The notes: generated from the sequence alone by a model not told the origin. A DNA stretch of 64,000 nucleotides from Anabaena sp. PCC 7108 (GCF_000332135.1 NZ_KB235896.1:4084356-4148355), one strand, 5' to 3'; counted from the first letter of the stretch, positions 46,151-55,888 are shown. Numbers and translations: made by a program.

Positions 46151-46373
46151 GACCCTGTCAGTACTAAAATACTTATTATCCCCACAAAACTGATAAAAAC
46201 TGCAACAATGTCTTACTCTGACTGCAAAAATTATGCTTCTGCTTGGTGGTAGATTTTTATAAATTCATAAGACTGCCATTCCAGCAAGGCCAAATTGTGT
46301 AGTGACGGTACATTATTAGTTATATAAATAAAAATCATTGTTCCGTCTATTTATCGGCTACTAACATAAAACC

Positions 46374-48482
46374 ATGAGTGCAACTGCTACTATTTCTCAA
46401 AATTCCCTAATTCAAGGCTGTGGTTTACCTCCGTTTGCAGAGATTACACCGGAGCAAGTAGAACCAGCCTTCAGGTATCTGTTAGCAGACCTGGAGCAGC
46501 AACTGATCATCTTAGAAGCTAATGTACAACCTACCTGGAGCGGTTTAGTAGAACCTCTAGAAAAGTTGACAGAAAGGCTGCACTGGAGTTGGGGGATACT
46601 GAACCATTTGATGGGTGTTAAAAATAGTCCAGAACTACGTATAGCCTATGAAAAGGTTCAGCCGCAAGTAGTACAGTTTATTAACACTCTTGGTCAAAGC
46701 AAACCTCTTTACAAAGCTTTTAAAGCTTTACACGCTAGTGATAACTGGGAAAATTTAGAATCAGCCCAGCAGCGTATTGTCGAAGCAGCTATTCGGGATG
46801 CAAAATTGTCTGGTGTTGGTTTAGAAGGAGCAGCGCGAGAACGTTTCAATTGTATTCAGATGCAGTTAGCAGATTTAGCGACAAAGTTTTCTAACCATCT
46901 TCTCGATGCTACTACAGCTTTTAGCTTAGTTCTCACAACCAAAGCCGAAATAGAAGGTTTACCTAGCAGCTTACTGAGTCTCGCTGCCCAAGCGGCTCGT
47001 GCTAAAGGAGAAGAAAACGCGACTCCAGAGACTGGACCTTGGCACATTACTTTAGATTTTCCTAGTTATTTCCCTTTCATGCAACACAGCACCCGTCGGG
47101 ATTTGCGTGAACAGGTTTACAAAGCTTACATTACTCGTGCTTCTTTTGGAGAGTTGAATAATAACCCTTTAATTGAACGTATTTTAGAGTTACGGCAAGA
47201 ACTGGCAGAGTTAATTGGTTTTGCAAATTTTGCCGAACTTAGTTTGGCTAGTAAGATGGCTAAGAATGTCCCAGCCGTAGAAAAGCTGTTAGAAGAATTA
47301 CGCCAAGCTAGTTATGATGCGGCTGTCAAAGACTTAGAAGAACTCAAAGCCTTTGCCAAAGCCAAGGGAGCGGCAGAAGCTGGAAACTTACAACATTGGG
47401 ATATTAGCTTTTGGGCAGAACGTCAAAGAGAAGCAAAATTTGCGTTTACTGAGGAAGAATTACGACCTTATTTCCCTCTTCCTCAAGTCTTGGATGGGTT
47501 ATTTGCACTAGTGAAGCGATTGTTTGGTGTGACTGTTACTCCCGCTGATGGTCAAGCCCCTGTTTGGCATGAGGATGTACGTTATTTCCAAATTACTGAT
47601 AAAAGTGGTTCTTCCATTGCTTACTTCTATCTAGACCCCTATAGCCGTCCCGCCGAAAAGCGTGGAGGTGCTTGGATGGATGCTTGTATTCATCGCCGCA
47701 GAATTAAAGAAAATGGTGTAACTAGTATCCGCTTACCTGTAGCTTACTTGATTTGTAACCAAACTCCCCCAATCGATGACAAGCCCAGTTTAATGACTTT
47801 TGATGAAGTAGAAACATTGTTCCACGAGTTTGGACATGGCTTACATCATATGCTGACTAAGGTTGACTATACGGGAGCCGCAGGCATTAATAATGTAGAG
47901 TGGGATGCAGTGGAATTACCTAGTCAATTCATGGAAAATTGGTGTTATGACCGCCCCACATTATTTGGTATGGCTAAACATTACCAAACAGGTGAACCAT
48001 TACCAGAGCATTATTACCAAAAGCTGTTAGCAGCCCGTAATTACATGAGTGGTTCGGCTATGTTACGGCAAATTCACCTTAGCAGCGTTGACTTGGAATT
48101 ACACTACCACTATCGCCCTGATGGGAAGGAAACTCCGGTAGATGTACGTCAACGTATTGCTAAAACAACTACTATTTTACAACCACTGCCTGAAGATGCC
48201 TTTTTATGTGCATTTGGACATATTTTTGAAGGTGGTTATGCGGCTGGTTACTACAGCTATAAGTGGGCAGAAGTTCTTAGTGCTGATGCTTTTGCTGCTT
48301 TTGAGGAGGCTGGGCTAGAAGATGAAGAAGCAATTCACGTTACTGGTAGGCGCTACCGAGATACGGTGTTAGCACTGGGCGGTAGTAAGCACCCAATGGA
48401 GGTTTTTCAATTCTTCCGGGGTCGGGAACCCAGTACTACTGCTTTGCTCAAGCATAATGGTTTATTGAGCCAATCCATTTAA
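46374..48482 (+). CDS. prlC: M3-family oligopeptidase A
   Basis: 702-aa thimet-type zinc metallopeptidase that degrades short peptides, including cleaved signal peptides and transit peptides in related systems. The zinc motif is FHEFGHGLHHML (H-E-x-x-H) near residue 485, with the third ligand Glu in NVEWDAVELPSQFMENW; WMDACIHRRRI and GHIFEGGYAAGYYSYKWAEV complete the M3 signature. Length and order are those of E. coli OpdA/PrlC. Cytosolic, no signal peptide. Single gene. Confidence 0.96.
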   Translation: MSATATISQNSLIQGCGLPPFAEITPEQVEPAFRYLLADLEQQLIILEANVQPTWSGLVEPLEKLTERLHWSWGILNHLMGVKNSPELRIAYEKVQPQVVQFINTLGQSKPLYKAFKALHASDNWENLESAQQRIVEAAIRDAKLSGVGLEGAARERFNCIQMQLADLATKFSNHLLDATTAFSLVLTTKAEIEGLPSSLLSLAAQAARAKGEENATPETGPWHITLDFPSYFPFMQHSTRRDLREQVYKAYITRASFGELNNNPLIERILELRQELAELIGFANFAELSLASKMAKNVPAVEKLLEELRQASYDAAVKDLEELKAFAKAKGAAEAGNLQHWDISFWAERQREAKFAFTEEELRPYFPLPQVLDGLFALVKRLFGVTVTPADGQAPVWHEDVRYFQITDKSGSSIAYFYLDPYSRPAEKRGGAWMDACIHRRRIKENGVTSIRLPVAYLICNQTPPIDDKPSLMTFDEVETLFHEFGHGLHHMLTKVDYTGAAGINNVEWDAVELPSQFMENWCYDRPTLFGMAKHYQTGEPLPEHYYQKLLAARNYMSGSAMLRQIHLSSVDLELHYHYRPDGKETPVDVRQRIAKTTTILQPLPEDAFLCAFGHIFEGGYAAGYYSYKWAEVLSADAFAAFEEAGLEDEEAIHVTGRRYRDTVLALGGSKHPMEVFQFFRGREPSTTALLKHNGLLSQSI

Positions 48483-48541
48483 AGTTTGTATGGTAGTCAG
48501 CTGTTTAAAATCCTGATCTATCTGTCAAGCCCTAAGGGCAT

Positions 48542-48562
48542 AGCTGCGCGGTAAGCGCAGCT
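48542..48562. repeat. Short perfect hairpin in convergent spacer
   Basis: AGCTGCGC (48542-48549) and GCGCAGCT (48555-48562) are perfect 8-bp arms with a 5-base loop, between the convergent peptidase and PPC-protein genes. GC-rich, no T run. Could be a bidirectional 3'-end hairpin. Confidence 0.5.
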
Positions 48563-48591
48563 TGGCGCAAGCTAGTCAATTCAACTGGAGT

Positions 48592-49059
48592 TTATTTTAC
48601 TGGTTGCAGTTTTGTCACCTTGAGTTTAAATTGCCCTATTCCAGTTTCTCCAAATGACCGGACACGAATGATATAATTTCCCGTTTCTACAATCCGGGTA
48701 AACAAAAGAGAATTGCTAGTACCATCAGGTCCGTCATCATTTTCTGCAACTGTTGAGCCATCAGGCGCTAATAGTGTAATCATACTGTCAAAGTTCTCCG
48801 ATGACAGATCAATTGCTAGATTGTCGCCTTTGTTTAAATTGACCGTGTAATCACGGGCAAATCCTCCTTGACCTGTAGGAATATCTTGATCTGATAGAGT
48901 ATCGGAAATTTCAGTACTACTAGGTAAAGGAATAGGGCTATATAAATTATTTTTTTGCTTTTTTTGAGCAAAAGCTGTATTTATACTGATAGTCATTGTT
49001 AGTAATATTGCAGGAATGATAATGATTTTTCTTAAAGCATCTGTAAAATCTTTATTCAT
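48592..49059 (-). CDS. Exported PPC-domain protein
   Basis: 155 aa. Signal peptide (IIIPAILLTMTISINTAFA), then a bacterial pre-peptidase C-terminal (PPC) beta-sandwich: DYTVNLNKGDNLAIDLSSENFDSMITLLAPDGSTVAENDDG, SLLFTRIVETGNYIIRVRSF. PPC domains usually sit at the end of secreted peptidases; here the domain stands alone. Role unknown, perhaps a small periplasmic or surface binding protein. Confidence 0.78.
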   Translation of the reverse strand: MNKDFTDALRKIIIIPAILLTMTISINTAFAQKKQKNNLYSPIPLPSSTEISDTLSDQDIPTGQGGFARDYTVNLNKGDNLAIDLSSENFDSMITLLAPDGSTVAENDDGPDGTSNSLLFTRIVETGNYIIRVRSFGETGIGQFKLKVTKLQPVK

Positions 49060-49128
49060 AAATTGAAAGAGTATTGCTAAAAACGCAGGGTAATCTTGCT
49101 AATTATAGATTTCTTAGCTATGACTTGC

Positions 49129-49809
49129 CTATAAACTCTTTATTGATCTATCTTTGGCCGTAGTGGCAACAGCGGCTAAACCCAAAACCGAAATGTTACT
49201 TTGATTAAGTGTATACACAGCAGATTTAGCAGTAGCTCCTGTTGTATAAATATCATCGACTAATAGCACTGGTGCTTCAGGTTGACGACGGCGAAAATCT
49301 GTCCCTAAAGAAAAAGCTGCTGCTAAATTTTTTTCTCGCTCAGAAGCGGATACGCCAAACTGTGCTTTCGTATTTTTGATTCTTTCTAAACCATTTAATT
49401 GTAACTGACAACCAGTTATTTGACAGAAACCTTTAGCTATGAGTGCAGCTTGATTGTAACCTCTTTCTTTGAGTTTTTGAGAGTGGAGTGGTATTGGTAT
49501 AATTACTGGCTTTTGATTGGTTTCTACCGAATTTAATAACCATGATTCTCCTAAGTACCGACCTAGAAAAGAACCAATTTCTGGATGATTTTCATATTTC
49601 ATTACGGCGATCGCTCTTTTGAGAGAACCACCATAAATTCCCCAAGCAAACACTGGTAATGGTTGTTGCCATAAATAGCTAGGTTTTTTCAGATGACAGC
49701 TTTGTATTTGTTGGTTGCAATATTGACATAATTCACTTGGTGTGCTGCGTTGACACAAAGGGCAATTAGATTGGAGAAACAGGTTGAGTAAGCTTTTGAA
49801 AATTGTCAT
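49129..49809 (-). CDS. comF: ComF-family phosphoribosyltransferase-like protein
   Basis: 226 aa. Zinc-ribbon-like N-terminus (CPLCQRSTPSELCQYCNQQI), a linker with FAWGIYGGSLKRAIAVMKYENHPEIG, then a type-I PRTase fold with PIPLHSQKLKERGYNQAALIAKGF, RIKNTKAQFGVSASEREKN and the PRPP loop VLLVDDIYTTGATAKSAVY. ComF family members are needed for DNA uptake in naturally competent bacteria, and Synechococcus also uses competence genes; whether this one does is unknown. No other com gene nearby. Confidence 0.93.
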   Translation of the reverse strand: MTIFKSLLNLFLQSNCPLCQRSTPSELCQYCNQQIQSCHLKKPSYLWQQPLPVFAWGIYGGSLKRAIAVMKYENHPEIGSFLGRYLGESWLLNSVETNQKPVIIPIPLHSQKLKERGYNQAALIAKGFCQITGCQLQLNGLERIKNTKAQFGVSASEREKNLAAAFSLGTDFRRRQPEAPVLLVDDIYTTGATAKSAVYTLNQSNISVLGLAAVATTAKDRSIKSL

Positions 49810-49849
49810 TATTCAACCCCTTTGGGGAATTAACAATTAAAAATTCAGG

Positions 49850-50338
49850 TCAATTGCTAAGAAGATATTTAACGTAAATGCGATCGCACCTTTGTGTTTC
49901 TACACCTGTTGTGGGGATATAACCATTATTTTCATATAGTTTGACTGCGGCTTTTAAAATACTGGCAGTTTCAATCCAAATTTGCTCAAATCCACGGGAT
50001 GCTATCGCAGTTTCTAGTTGTTGTAATAAATGCTTTCCTAATCCTAGACATCTTACATTTGGTAAAAGATACATTTTGCGGATTTCTACAGCTTTTTCTC
50101 CTCTATCTATAGGATAATATGCACCTGTACCTACTATCTGATTTTGGTGTTCAATTACCCAAAACTCTCCTCCAGTAGCTAAATAACATTCCTCAACTTG
50201 CAATACATCTCTATCAGCACCATCTGGTTCCCAATCTAAACCATATTCTAATAATACAGAACGAATTACCTCTGCAGCTTGAGTCTTTTCTTTCTGTTCC
50301 CAGTCACGAATTACAAAATCTTGGTAGTAATATAGCAT
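49850..50338 (-). CDS. GNAT-family N-acetyltransferase
   Basis: 162 aa. Acetyl-CoA motif A is VEIRKMYLLPNVRCLGLGKHLLQQLETAI (Q/R-x-x-G-x-G/A-type R-C-L-G-L-G-K), preceded by FWVIEHQNQIVGTGAYYPI and followed by AVKLYENNGYIPT, the standard GNAT order. Substrate unknown. It is 41 bp upstream of comF on the same strand, so a comF-GNAT operon is possible. Confidence 0.88.
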   Translation of the reverse strand: MLYYYQDFVIRDWEQKEKTQAAEVIRSVLLEYGLDWEPDGADRDVLQVEECYLATGGEFWVIEHQNQIVGTGAYYPIDRGEKAVEIRKMYLLPNVRCLGLGKHLLQQLETAIASRGFEQIWIETASILKAAVKLYENNGYIPTTGVETQRCDRIYVKYLLSN

Positions 50339-50603
50339 CTTTGAAAATCTCTGAGTTTATAGCCATCTTCAAACATTGTTCAGAGGGAACAGGAAGCAAC
50401 TCTTAACAGGAAAAACTCATGTTTAAAAACATGAAATTGAAATAATGACACTGTTTTTTTCGTGTCACTCTCCTTGTAAAAACATCCTTTTTTTGACTGA
50501 GCTTTAAACTCTTAAACTTTAGTTTCTTATCTGTTCCCTGTTCCCTGTTCCCTGTTCCCTTCTTTTGTAATTTTCTATATTCACAACTCAAATCAGTGCT
50601 AAC

Positions 50604-51203
50604 TTAACTATGAATTCTTGGTTCTGGGTGTAAAGTTGCTAATAATTCACTTTCAACAACTGCTAATTCATCAAGACGCTGCATGACTATTTCTCGCTCA
50701 AAATAAGTATCAGCTAATACCCAATATGTACCAAAATGTCGCGCTTCTGATGCCATCAACGTACGATAAAATTTAGCTAATTCGGGTTCTGGACAGTTCG
50801 CAGCTAAAAGTCCCAAACGTTCATGACTCCGTGCTTCAATTAAACCAGTCACCAGTAAATTGTCTAAAAATCGTGCTGGTTCCTGCGATCGCACTTGGGT
50901 TTTTAACCCCGCACCATAGGGAGGTGCTGACAGGGGTGCAAGGCGAATATTGCGGCGTTCTAGCCATTGATTGACTAGTTCAAAGTGTTCTAGTTCTTCA
51001 CGAGCGATCGCTGTTAGCTCTCGTACCATTTTACTATTAGACGGGTAACGAAACATAAAATTTAAGGCTACCCCAGCGGCTTTCCGCTCACAGTGGGAAT
51101 GATCGAGTAAGATAATATCCAAATTAGCGATCGCTTGCTCTATCCAAGCATCACTGGTAGGCTGCTTCAGAGCATTAATAGTTGGTAACGGAGAACTCAG
51201 CAC
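50604..51203 (-). CDS. miaE: tRNA-(ms2io6A)-hydroxylase
   Basis: 199 aa di-iron enzyme hydroxylating the isopentenyl side chain of ms2i6A37 in tRNA. Two E-x-x-H iron motifs are readable in a four-helix bundle: EELEHFELVNQWL and SEARHFGTYWVLAD, together with HSHCERKAAGVALNFMFRYP and TGLIEARSHERLGLLA. Length and motifs fit MiaE. Single gene. Confidence 0.93.
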   Translation of the reverse strand: MLSSPLPTINALKQPTSDAWIEQAIANLDIILLDHSHCERKAAGVALNFMFRYPSNSKMVRELTAIAREELEHFELVNQWLERRNIRLAPLSAPPYGAGLKTQVRSQEPARFLDNLLVTGLIEARSHERLGLLAANCPEPELAKFYRTLMASEARHFGTYWVLADTYFEREIVMQRLDELAVVESELLATLHPEPRIHS

Positions 51204-51564
51204 AGGATAAAAACTCCAAATTTGACAATTTTCATAAATTTTAACTAATTTGGGCGATTTAAGTCTCCCGCTTTTATAATTTGATTTCTTGCTCCGTTCG
51301 GCTAACGCTCACGACGAAGCCTGGATTCTACTGTATTATGGATTAATTTAGGCACAGACAAACAACAACCAAAATTTTCAGCGAATTCTCAGATGAAATT
51401 AATGTAATTACTGCTAATTTGATTTAAATTATTAATAGAGAAAAATGTATTTTTTTAATTAACTAACTAATTATTAGTCAGAACCAGACGTTTATAAAGT
51501 AGATTTAATTTAAATAAATTTAATTTAAATTATTTTTCACAAGACCCAACTTATAAATAAGAAA
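51204..51564. other. AT-rich divergent promoter region
   Basis: About 360 bp between miaE and the sensor kinase. The right half is extremely A/T-rich (AATTTAAATAAATTTAATTT near 51508) and precedes a GTG start. No ORF, RNA or inverted-repeat element that I can support. Confidence 0.45.
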
Positions 51565-52986
51565 GTGAAACAAATTAGAAAAATTTGTCAACGAATTGAT
51601 CCATTTTCATTACGACTACGTCTAACTATTGGTACTGCTATATTTTCCGCATTGGCATTAGGTAGCCTCGCTGTATGGACTAGCTGGAAAATGCAGAAAA
51701 TACTGATTGACAGTCATAAACATAACATTCAACAAATTGCTAACCGATTGCCACATGATATCCAACTTTATAGTGAAATGATGCAACCCGAAACAGGGGT
51801 GCAAAAAGCTATTAATAACTTAGCAAATACCAACACTTTATTATGGCTAAAAAGTACTGATAATAAAATTTGGTTCAAATCTGCCACTTTAGATTTGTTA
51901 TCTGATTCTACAGTGGCTAAATTAATGTCTATTAGCAATATGTCAATTAAACCTAAAGTTTACCAAGTCAATAACAACTACTTCATTTTAAGTGGTGGTT
52001 CTTTACAAGTTCAGGGTAAACTGTTGGGTATGCTATTTGTAGTGCAGGATATTACAACCGAACAAACAATGTTTATGGCAATGGTTAGAAGTTTGACTAT
52101 TGCCAGTATTTTAACAATTATTTTGATTACAATAGCGATCTCATTTTATATTCAGCGTTCTCTACAACCATTACGTCAACTCAGTCAAATGACCTCTGTC
52201 ATTTCTATAGAAGACTTAGGACAAGCACAGCTATATCTTGATAATGCACCCAGCGAAGTCAAAGAATTAGCTCAAACTTTAACTATGTTGTTGTCACGTC
52301 TTGCCCAATCGTGGGAACAAGAACGACAATTTGTTAGTAATGTTTCCCATGAATTACGCACACCTCTAACAATTGTACATGGTTATTTACAAAGTGTTCT
52401 TCGACGACAAAATAACTTAACAGAAATTCAAATAGAAGCCTTAGAAACTGCCTCATCAGAAGCTGAACATACTATCCGGTTATTACAAGATTTACTAGAT
52501 TTAGCAAGAGCAGATAGTGGTTATTTACGCTTTCAGATCAAATATTACATATTGAATGATTTAGTTGAAGAAGTTGTAGAAATGGCAGCAAAATATAGTG
52601 GTCGTATCATTAAAATTGAAACAGCAAATCACCCAATTGAAGTAAGAACAGATTATAGTCGTCTGAAACAAGTATTGCTGAATTTGATTGATAATGCTGT
52701 TAAATATTCTGCCGCTGAGACACCAGTAACTTTAAAATTAAACCAGTTTCATGATAAAGTAGTTATTCAAGTTTGTGACCAAGGTTACGGCATTCCCTTA
52801 CAACATCAATCCCGGATTTTTGAAAGATTTTATCGTGTAGATGAATCCCGCAGTCCCATAACAGGTGGTTCTGGTTTAGGGTTATCAATTGTTAAAACTC
52901 TGATAGAAGGTATGGGAGGTAACGTCACTTTACAATCAAAGTTAGAAGAAGGGAGTATATTTACCATCAATTTACTTAATAATTAA
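51565..52986 (+). CDS. Membrane sensor histidine kinase
   Basis: 473 aa, GTG start. Domain order: TM1, about 20-40 (TIGTAIFSALALGSLAVW); a sensor loop of about 130 residues outside the membrane; TM2, about 172-195 (ASILTIILITIAISFY); HAMP; HisKA with QFVSNVSHELRTPLTIVHGYL; HATPase with NLIDNAVKYSA, VCDQGYGIP, GGSGLGLSIVKTL. The sensor loop has no recognisable ligand motif. It pairs with the OmpR-type regulator 110 bp downstream. Both converge on the cytochrome b561/molybdoenzyme operon, so that operon is a possible but unproved target. Confidence 0.94.
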   Translation: MKQIRKICQRIDPFSLRLRLTIGTAIFSALALGSLAVWTSWKMQKILIDSHKHNIQQIANRLPHDIQLYSEMMQPETGVQKAINNLANTNTLLWLKSTDNKIWFKSATLDLLSDSTVAKLMSISNMSIKPKVYQVNNNYFILSGGSLQVQGKLLGMLFVVQDITTEQTMFMAMVRSLTIASILTIILITIAISFYIQRSLQPLRQLSQMTSVISIEDLGQAQLYLDNAPSEVKELAQTLTMLLSRLAQSWEQERQFVSNVSHELRTPLTIVHGYLQSVLRRQNNLTEIQIEALETASSEAEHTIRLLQDLLDLARADSGYLRFQIKYYILNDLVEEVVEMAAKYSGRIIKIETANHPIEVRTDYSRLKQVLLNLIDNAVKYSAAETPVTLKLNQFHDKVVIQVCDQGYGIPLQHQSRIFERFYRVDESRSPITGGSGLGLSIVKTLIEGMGGNVTLQSKLEEGSIFTINLLNN

Positions 52987-53096
52987 TAATAGGTGACAAT
53001 TACAAAAGAAGGGAACAGGGAACAGGGAATAAATTTGTGTGTACTTCATTAAACTGGGGAATGCTATATATTAATAATTTATAATAATTAAAAAAA

Positions 53097-53774
53097 ATGT
53101 CAGCACATATTCTTTTAGTTGAAGATGAAATTAAACTAGCTCGATTTGTAGAATTAGAATTGAGTAGTGAAGGCTATAAAGTCACCGTCGCTAATGATGG
53201 CATGACTGGTTTAACATTAGCACGAGAATCATCACCAGATTTAGCTATTCTAGATTGGATGTTACCAGGATTATCAGGTGTAGAAATTTGTCGCCGTTTG
53301 CGAGCAACTGGAAACTCAATCCCAGTAATTTTATTAACAGCAAAAGATGAAGTAAGTGATCGTGTTGCTGGTTTAGATGCAGGTGCAGATGATTATGTCA
53401 TCAAACCATTTAGTATTGAAGAACTATTGGCGAGAATTCGCGCTCATCTCCGACGTACACAAGAAACAGATGAAGACATTCTGCAATTTGAAGACTTGAG
53501 TTTAAATCGTCGGACTCGCCAAATTTATCGAGGTAAGCGAGGAATTGAATTAACAGCAAAAGAGTTTGATTTATTAGAATATCTTCTTTCCCATCCCCGG
53601 CAAGTTTTTACAAGAGATCAAATTTTAGAAAAAGTTTGGGGTTATGATTTTATGGGAGATTCTAATATTATTGAAGTTTATATTCGTTATCTGCGTTTAA
53701 AGTTAGAAGAAAAAAATGAGAAGCGTTTAATTCACACAGTGCGTGGAGTAGGTTACGCACTGCGAGATATGTAA
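53097..53774 (+). CDS. OmpR/PhoB-type response regulator
   Basis: 225 aa. Receiver about 1-120 (ILLVEDEIKLARFVE, phospho-acceptor LAILDWMLPGLSGVE, AGADDYVIKPFSIEELLARI), then a winged-helix DNA-binding domain about 130-225 (LSLNRRTRQIYRGKRGIELTAKEFDLLEYLLSHPRQVFTRDQILEKVWGY, VYIRYLRLKL, TVRGVGYALRD). Partner of the upstream kinase. Its stop is 5 bp from the stop of the convergent DUF4079 gene, leaving no space for a dedicated terminator. Confidence 0.95.
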   Translation: MSAHILLVEDEIKLARFVELELSSEGYKVTVANDGMTGLTLARESSPDLAILDWMLPGLSGVEICRRLRATGNSIPVILLTAKDEVSDRVAGLDAGADDYVIKPFSIEELLARIRAHLRRTQETDEDILQFEDLSLNRRTRQIYRGKRGIELTAKEFDLLEYLLSHPRQVFTRDQILEKVWGYDFMGDSNIIEVYIRYLRLKLEEKNEKRLIHTVRGVGYALRDM

Positions 53775-53779
53775 AATTA

Positions 53780-54514
53780 CTACGGCTTGGGAGATAAAGA
53801 AGGTGCTTGAATTGTGCAAGGTTGTGTATCACACTTCTGCCCATAAAGCATCTGCACATAAGGTTCTTGCCAACTCAGAGGAACTTCTAACAATGATCTT
53901 GTCCCTGTAATTCCTTGTCCGATAAATAATAAAAGAGCAAGAGAATTGAGAATAATATGAACCTTCCGCCAGCGATTTGTTTTATCTTTGTATATATCTG
54001 GTAAAATTGCTATTGAAAAAATCATTAATAAAGCCGCTAATTCTCCATAATAGTAGTGAGAAATATACCATTGATCGGTTTTGCGGTAAACACCATCTTG
54101 ACAACCAAAAACCACTAAACCAACCCCACTCAGAGTTGCAAATATACCGCGCCAATTTGCTTGTTTTGCTTGATAAAGTAAATACAAAGAAGCAATAGTA
54201 GCTGCAAGTAATAACCCCAGAAAAATTACCTGAAATGGTGATTTAACCCAAACTTGCTTATCTATAATGTTCCCAAAAACATCGTTAGCTAAAGCTATTA
54301 AAACAATACCGACAACTGAGCCAGTTAACCACTTTCCTAACTGGACGTGTTCTTGTCCAACTACAGGAGGAATTTTACTTTTACTACCTGCTACAGTTTC
54401 TAATCGGCGTTGACGAACTTGTAAAGCCCGGTTAACAATAATCCCAATTAGGGGGAAAACTACAATTACGGCTAATATTGGATGTAATAACAAAATCGCA
54501 TCTTTAATTTCCAT
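53780..54514 (-). CDS. DUF4079 membrane protein
   Basis: 244 aa with about six membrane spans: HPILAVIVVFPLIGIIVN, TGSVVGIVLIALANDVFGN, FQVIFLGLLLAATIASLYLLY, ATLSGVGLVVFGCQDGVYR, YYGELAALLMIFSIAILPD, VHIILNSLALLLFIGQGITGTR. Several His residues near the membrane surface (LLHP, SHYYYGE, WRKVHIILN) could bind heme, as in ferric-reductase-like and cytochrome b561 folds (inference). The ATG at 54514 with AGAGG six bases ahead is preferred over an upstream start that would overlap the molybdoenzyme gene. Last gene of a three-gene operon. Confidence 0.8.
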   Translation of the reverse strand: MEIKDAILLLHPILAVIVVFPLIGIIVNRALQVRQRRLETVAGSKSKIPPVVGQEHVQLGKWLTGSVVGIVLIALANDVFGNIIDKQVWVKSPFQVIFLGLLLAATIASLYLLYQAKQANWRGIFATLSGVGLVVFGCQDGVYRKTDQWYISHYYYGELAALLMIFSIAILPDIYKDKTNRWRKVHIILNSLALLLFIGQGITGTRSLLEVPLSWQEPYVQMLYGQKCDTQPCTIQAPSLSPKP

Positions 54515-54564
54515 TTTGCACCTCTTGATAAAACGAGTTTTGAATGTAACTTTTTTGTGCAGTA

Positions 54565-55281
54565 CTAAAGTCCTGCAAACCATTCATAACCCTGGTCTTC
54601 CCAATAGCCTGTAGTCGGTAACAAATTACTGACAAACATAATTTGAGTCACCCATTTACTTTGTTTGTAGCCAAGTTTAATAGGAGATGCTAGACGCAAG
54701 GGCGCACCATTTTCAGGTGCTAATGGTTGTCCATTTTTTTGATAAGCCAACAGAGTTTGAGGATGAATAGCAGAAGCTATATCCCAGCTTTCATAGTAAC
54801 CATCTGCTGATTTAAAATAGACATAACGAGCATTTGGTTTAGGTTGGACAAGAGTAATTAAGTCTCGTAAGCTCACACCTCCCCATTGAACAATTGCTGC
54901 CCAACCTTCAACACAAATATGACGAATCACCATTGAAGTTAAAGGCAATTTTTGAATATCTACTATACTTAATTGCATGGGATTATTAACTTCTCCATCA
55001 ATTTTCAGGCTAAACTGCGCTTGATCAATTTGTGGTGTGAAGTTAAAGCTATTTATCAATAATTTTTCTGGTTCAATTTCACTGATAGAAAATTCAGGTA
55101 CAGGCTTTTGACTAAGTAAAAGTTCTTCAAAAGATTGATTAAGTGGCTTAAATATTTGTCCGACATTCTCTGAAAACAAATTAGTTCCACAGCCACCTAA
55201 AAGTAAACTTGCGCCTGAAAGTCCAGATAATTGCAGGAAATTACGACGTGATATAGTCCGTTTAGGAAAAATTAAACTCAT
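54565..55281 (-). CDS. Exported molybdopterin-dependent oxidoreductase, sulfite-oxidase fold
   Basis: 238 aa. Tat signal (TISRRNFLQLSGLSG) combined with a lipobox-like LLLGGCG, so it is probably a Tat-exported membrane-anchored protein. The core is the SUOX molybdopterin fold: molybdenum-ligating Cys in MVIRHICVEGWAAIVQWGGVSL, YVYFKSADGYYESWDIASA, LAPENGAPLRLASPIKLGYKQSKWV. It resembles YedY/MsrP-type proteins, but the usual MsrQ partner is replaced by a b561-type cytochrome encoded 4 bp upstream. Substrate unknown. Confidence 0.88.
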   Translation of the reverse strand: MSLIFPKRTISRRNFLQLSGLSGASLLLGGCGTNLFSENVGQIFKPLNQSFEELLLSQKPVPEFSISEIEPEKLLINSFNFTPQIDQAQFSLKIDGEVNNPMQLSIVDIQKLPLTSMVIRHICVEGWAAIVQWGGVSLRDLITLVQPKPNARYVYFKSADGYYESWDIASAIHPQTLLAYQKNGQPLAPENGAPLRLASPIKLGYKQSKWVTQIMFVSNLLPTTGYWEDQGYEWFAGL

Positions 55282-55285
55282 ATTT

Positions 55286-55888
55286 TTAATTAAAAATAAA
55301 CATAGACTTGACTAAACGAAAGCTTCCCACTTTGAGAGCAAGTAAGAAATGAATAATTGTAAATAAAAGGACAGTAGGAACAGTAATAAAATGAATAGTG
55401 CGGAGAATTTGCCAACTACCAAATAGCCCAGATAACCAATGTAATTGGGCAGGTTTATACATAGCCAAACCACTAAATATCGCCAGCAGTAAAACAGGAA
55501 TAATACCAGTGTATACTAACCGATGCCAAGCGTAGTTTTTGCGTTTGAGATTTTGGCTGACTTGTAATGCTTTAATATCACCAGCGTCAACAAATCGACG
55601 TTGCCAACGACGAGTGATAAAAATATATATTCCATACCAGAGCAAGTTAAGAGAAAAGAACCACATGGCTGCAAAATGCCAATTTCTCCCACCTGCTAAC
55701 CAACCTCCTAGTAATAGAAAATCGGGAAAATGCCAACCTTCACGTCCACCAAATACCGGATTAGCATTATATATTTGCAGTCCACTAGCAATCATAATCA
55801 TTAAACTAATGATATTCATCCAGTGAAAGGTTTTAGCGAAGAAAGTTTGCTTTGGTTTAGGGGAAACTTTGCGTTTAGATGAAGTCAT
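55286..55888 (-). CDS. Cytochrome b561-type membrane protein
   Basis: 200 aa, four membrane spans: WMNIISLMIMIASGLQIY, HFAAMWFFSLNLLWYGIYIF, RLVYTGIIPVLLLAIFSGLAMY, IHFITVPTVLLFTIIHFLLAL. His residues sit in spans 1, 2, 3 and 4 (FHWMN, HFAA, HRLV, TIHF/IIHF), as needed for two b-type hemes. It belongs to the broad cytochrome b/b6 (b561-like) group that passes quinol electrons to periplasmic oxidoreductases. First gene of the operon with the molybdoenzyme and DUF4079 protein. Confidence 0.87.
   Translation of the reverse strand: MTSSKRKVSPKPKQTFFAKTFHWMNIISLMIMIASGLQIYNANPVFGGREGWHFPDFLLLGGWLAGGRNWHFAAMWFFSLNLLWYGIYIFITRRWQRRFVDAGDIKALQVSQNLKRKNYAWHRLVYTGIIPVLLLAIFSGLAMYKPAQLHWLSGLFGSWQILRTIHFITVPTVLLFTIIHFLLALKVGSFRLVKSMFIFN

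Noticed and set aside
53977-54198. 73-aa plus-strand ORF opposite DUF4079
   Set aside because: Lies wholly within the DUF4079 gene on the other strand and has no features of its own.
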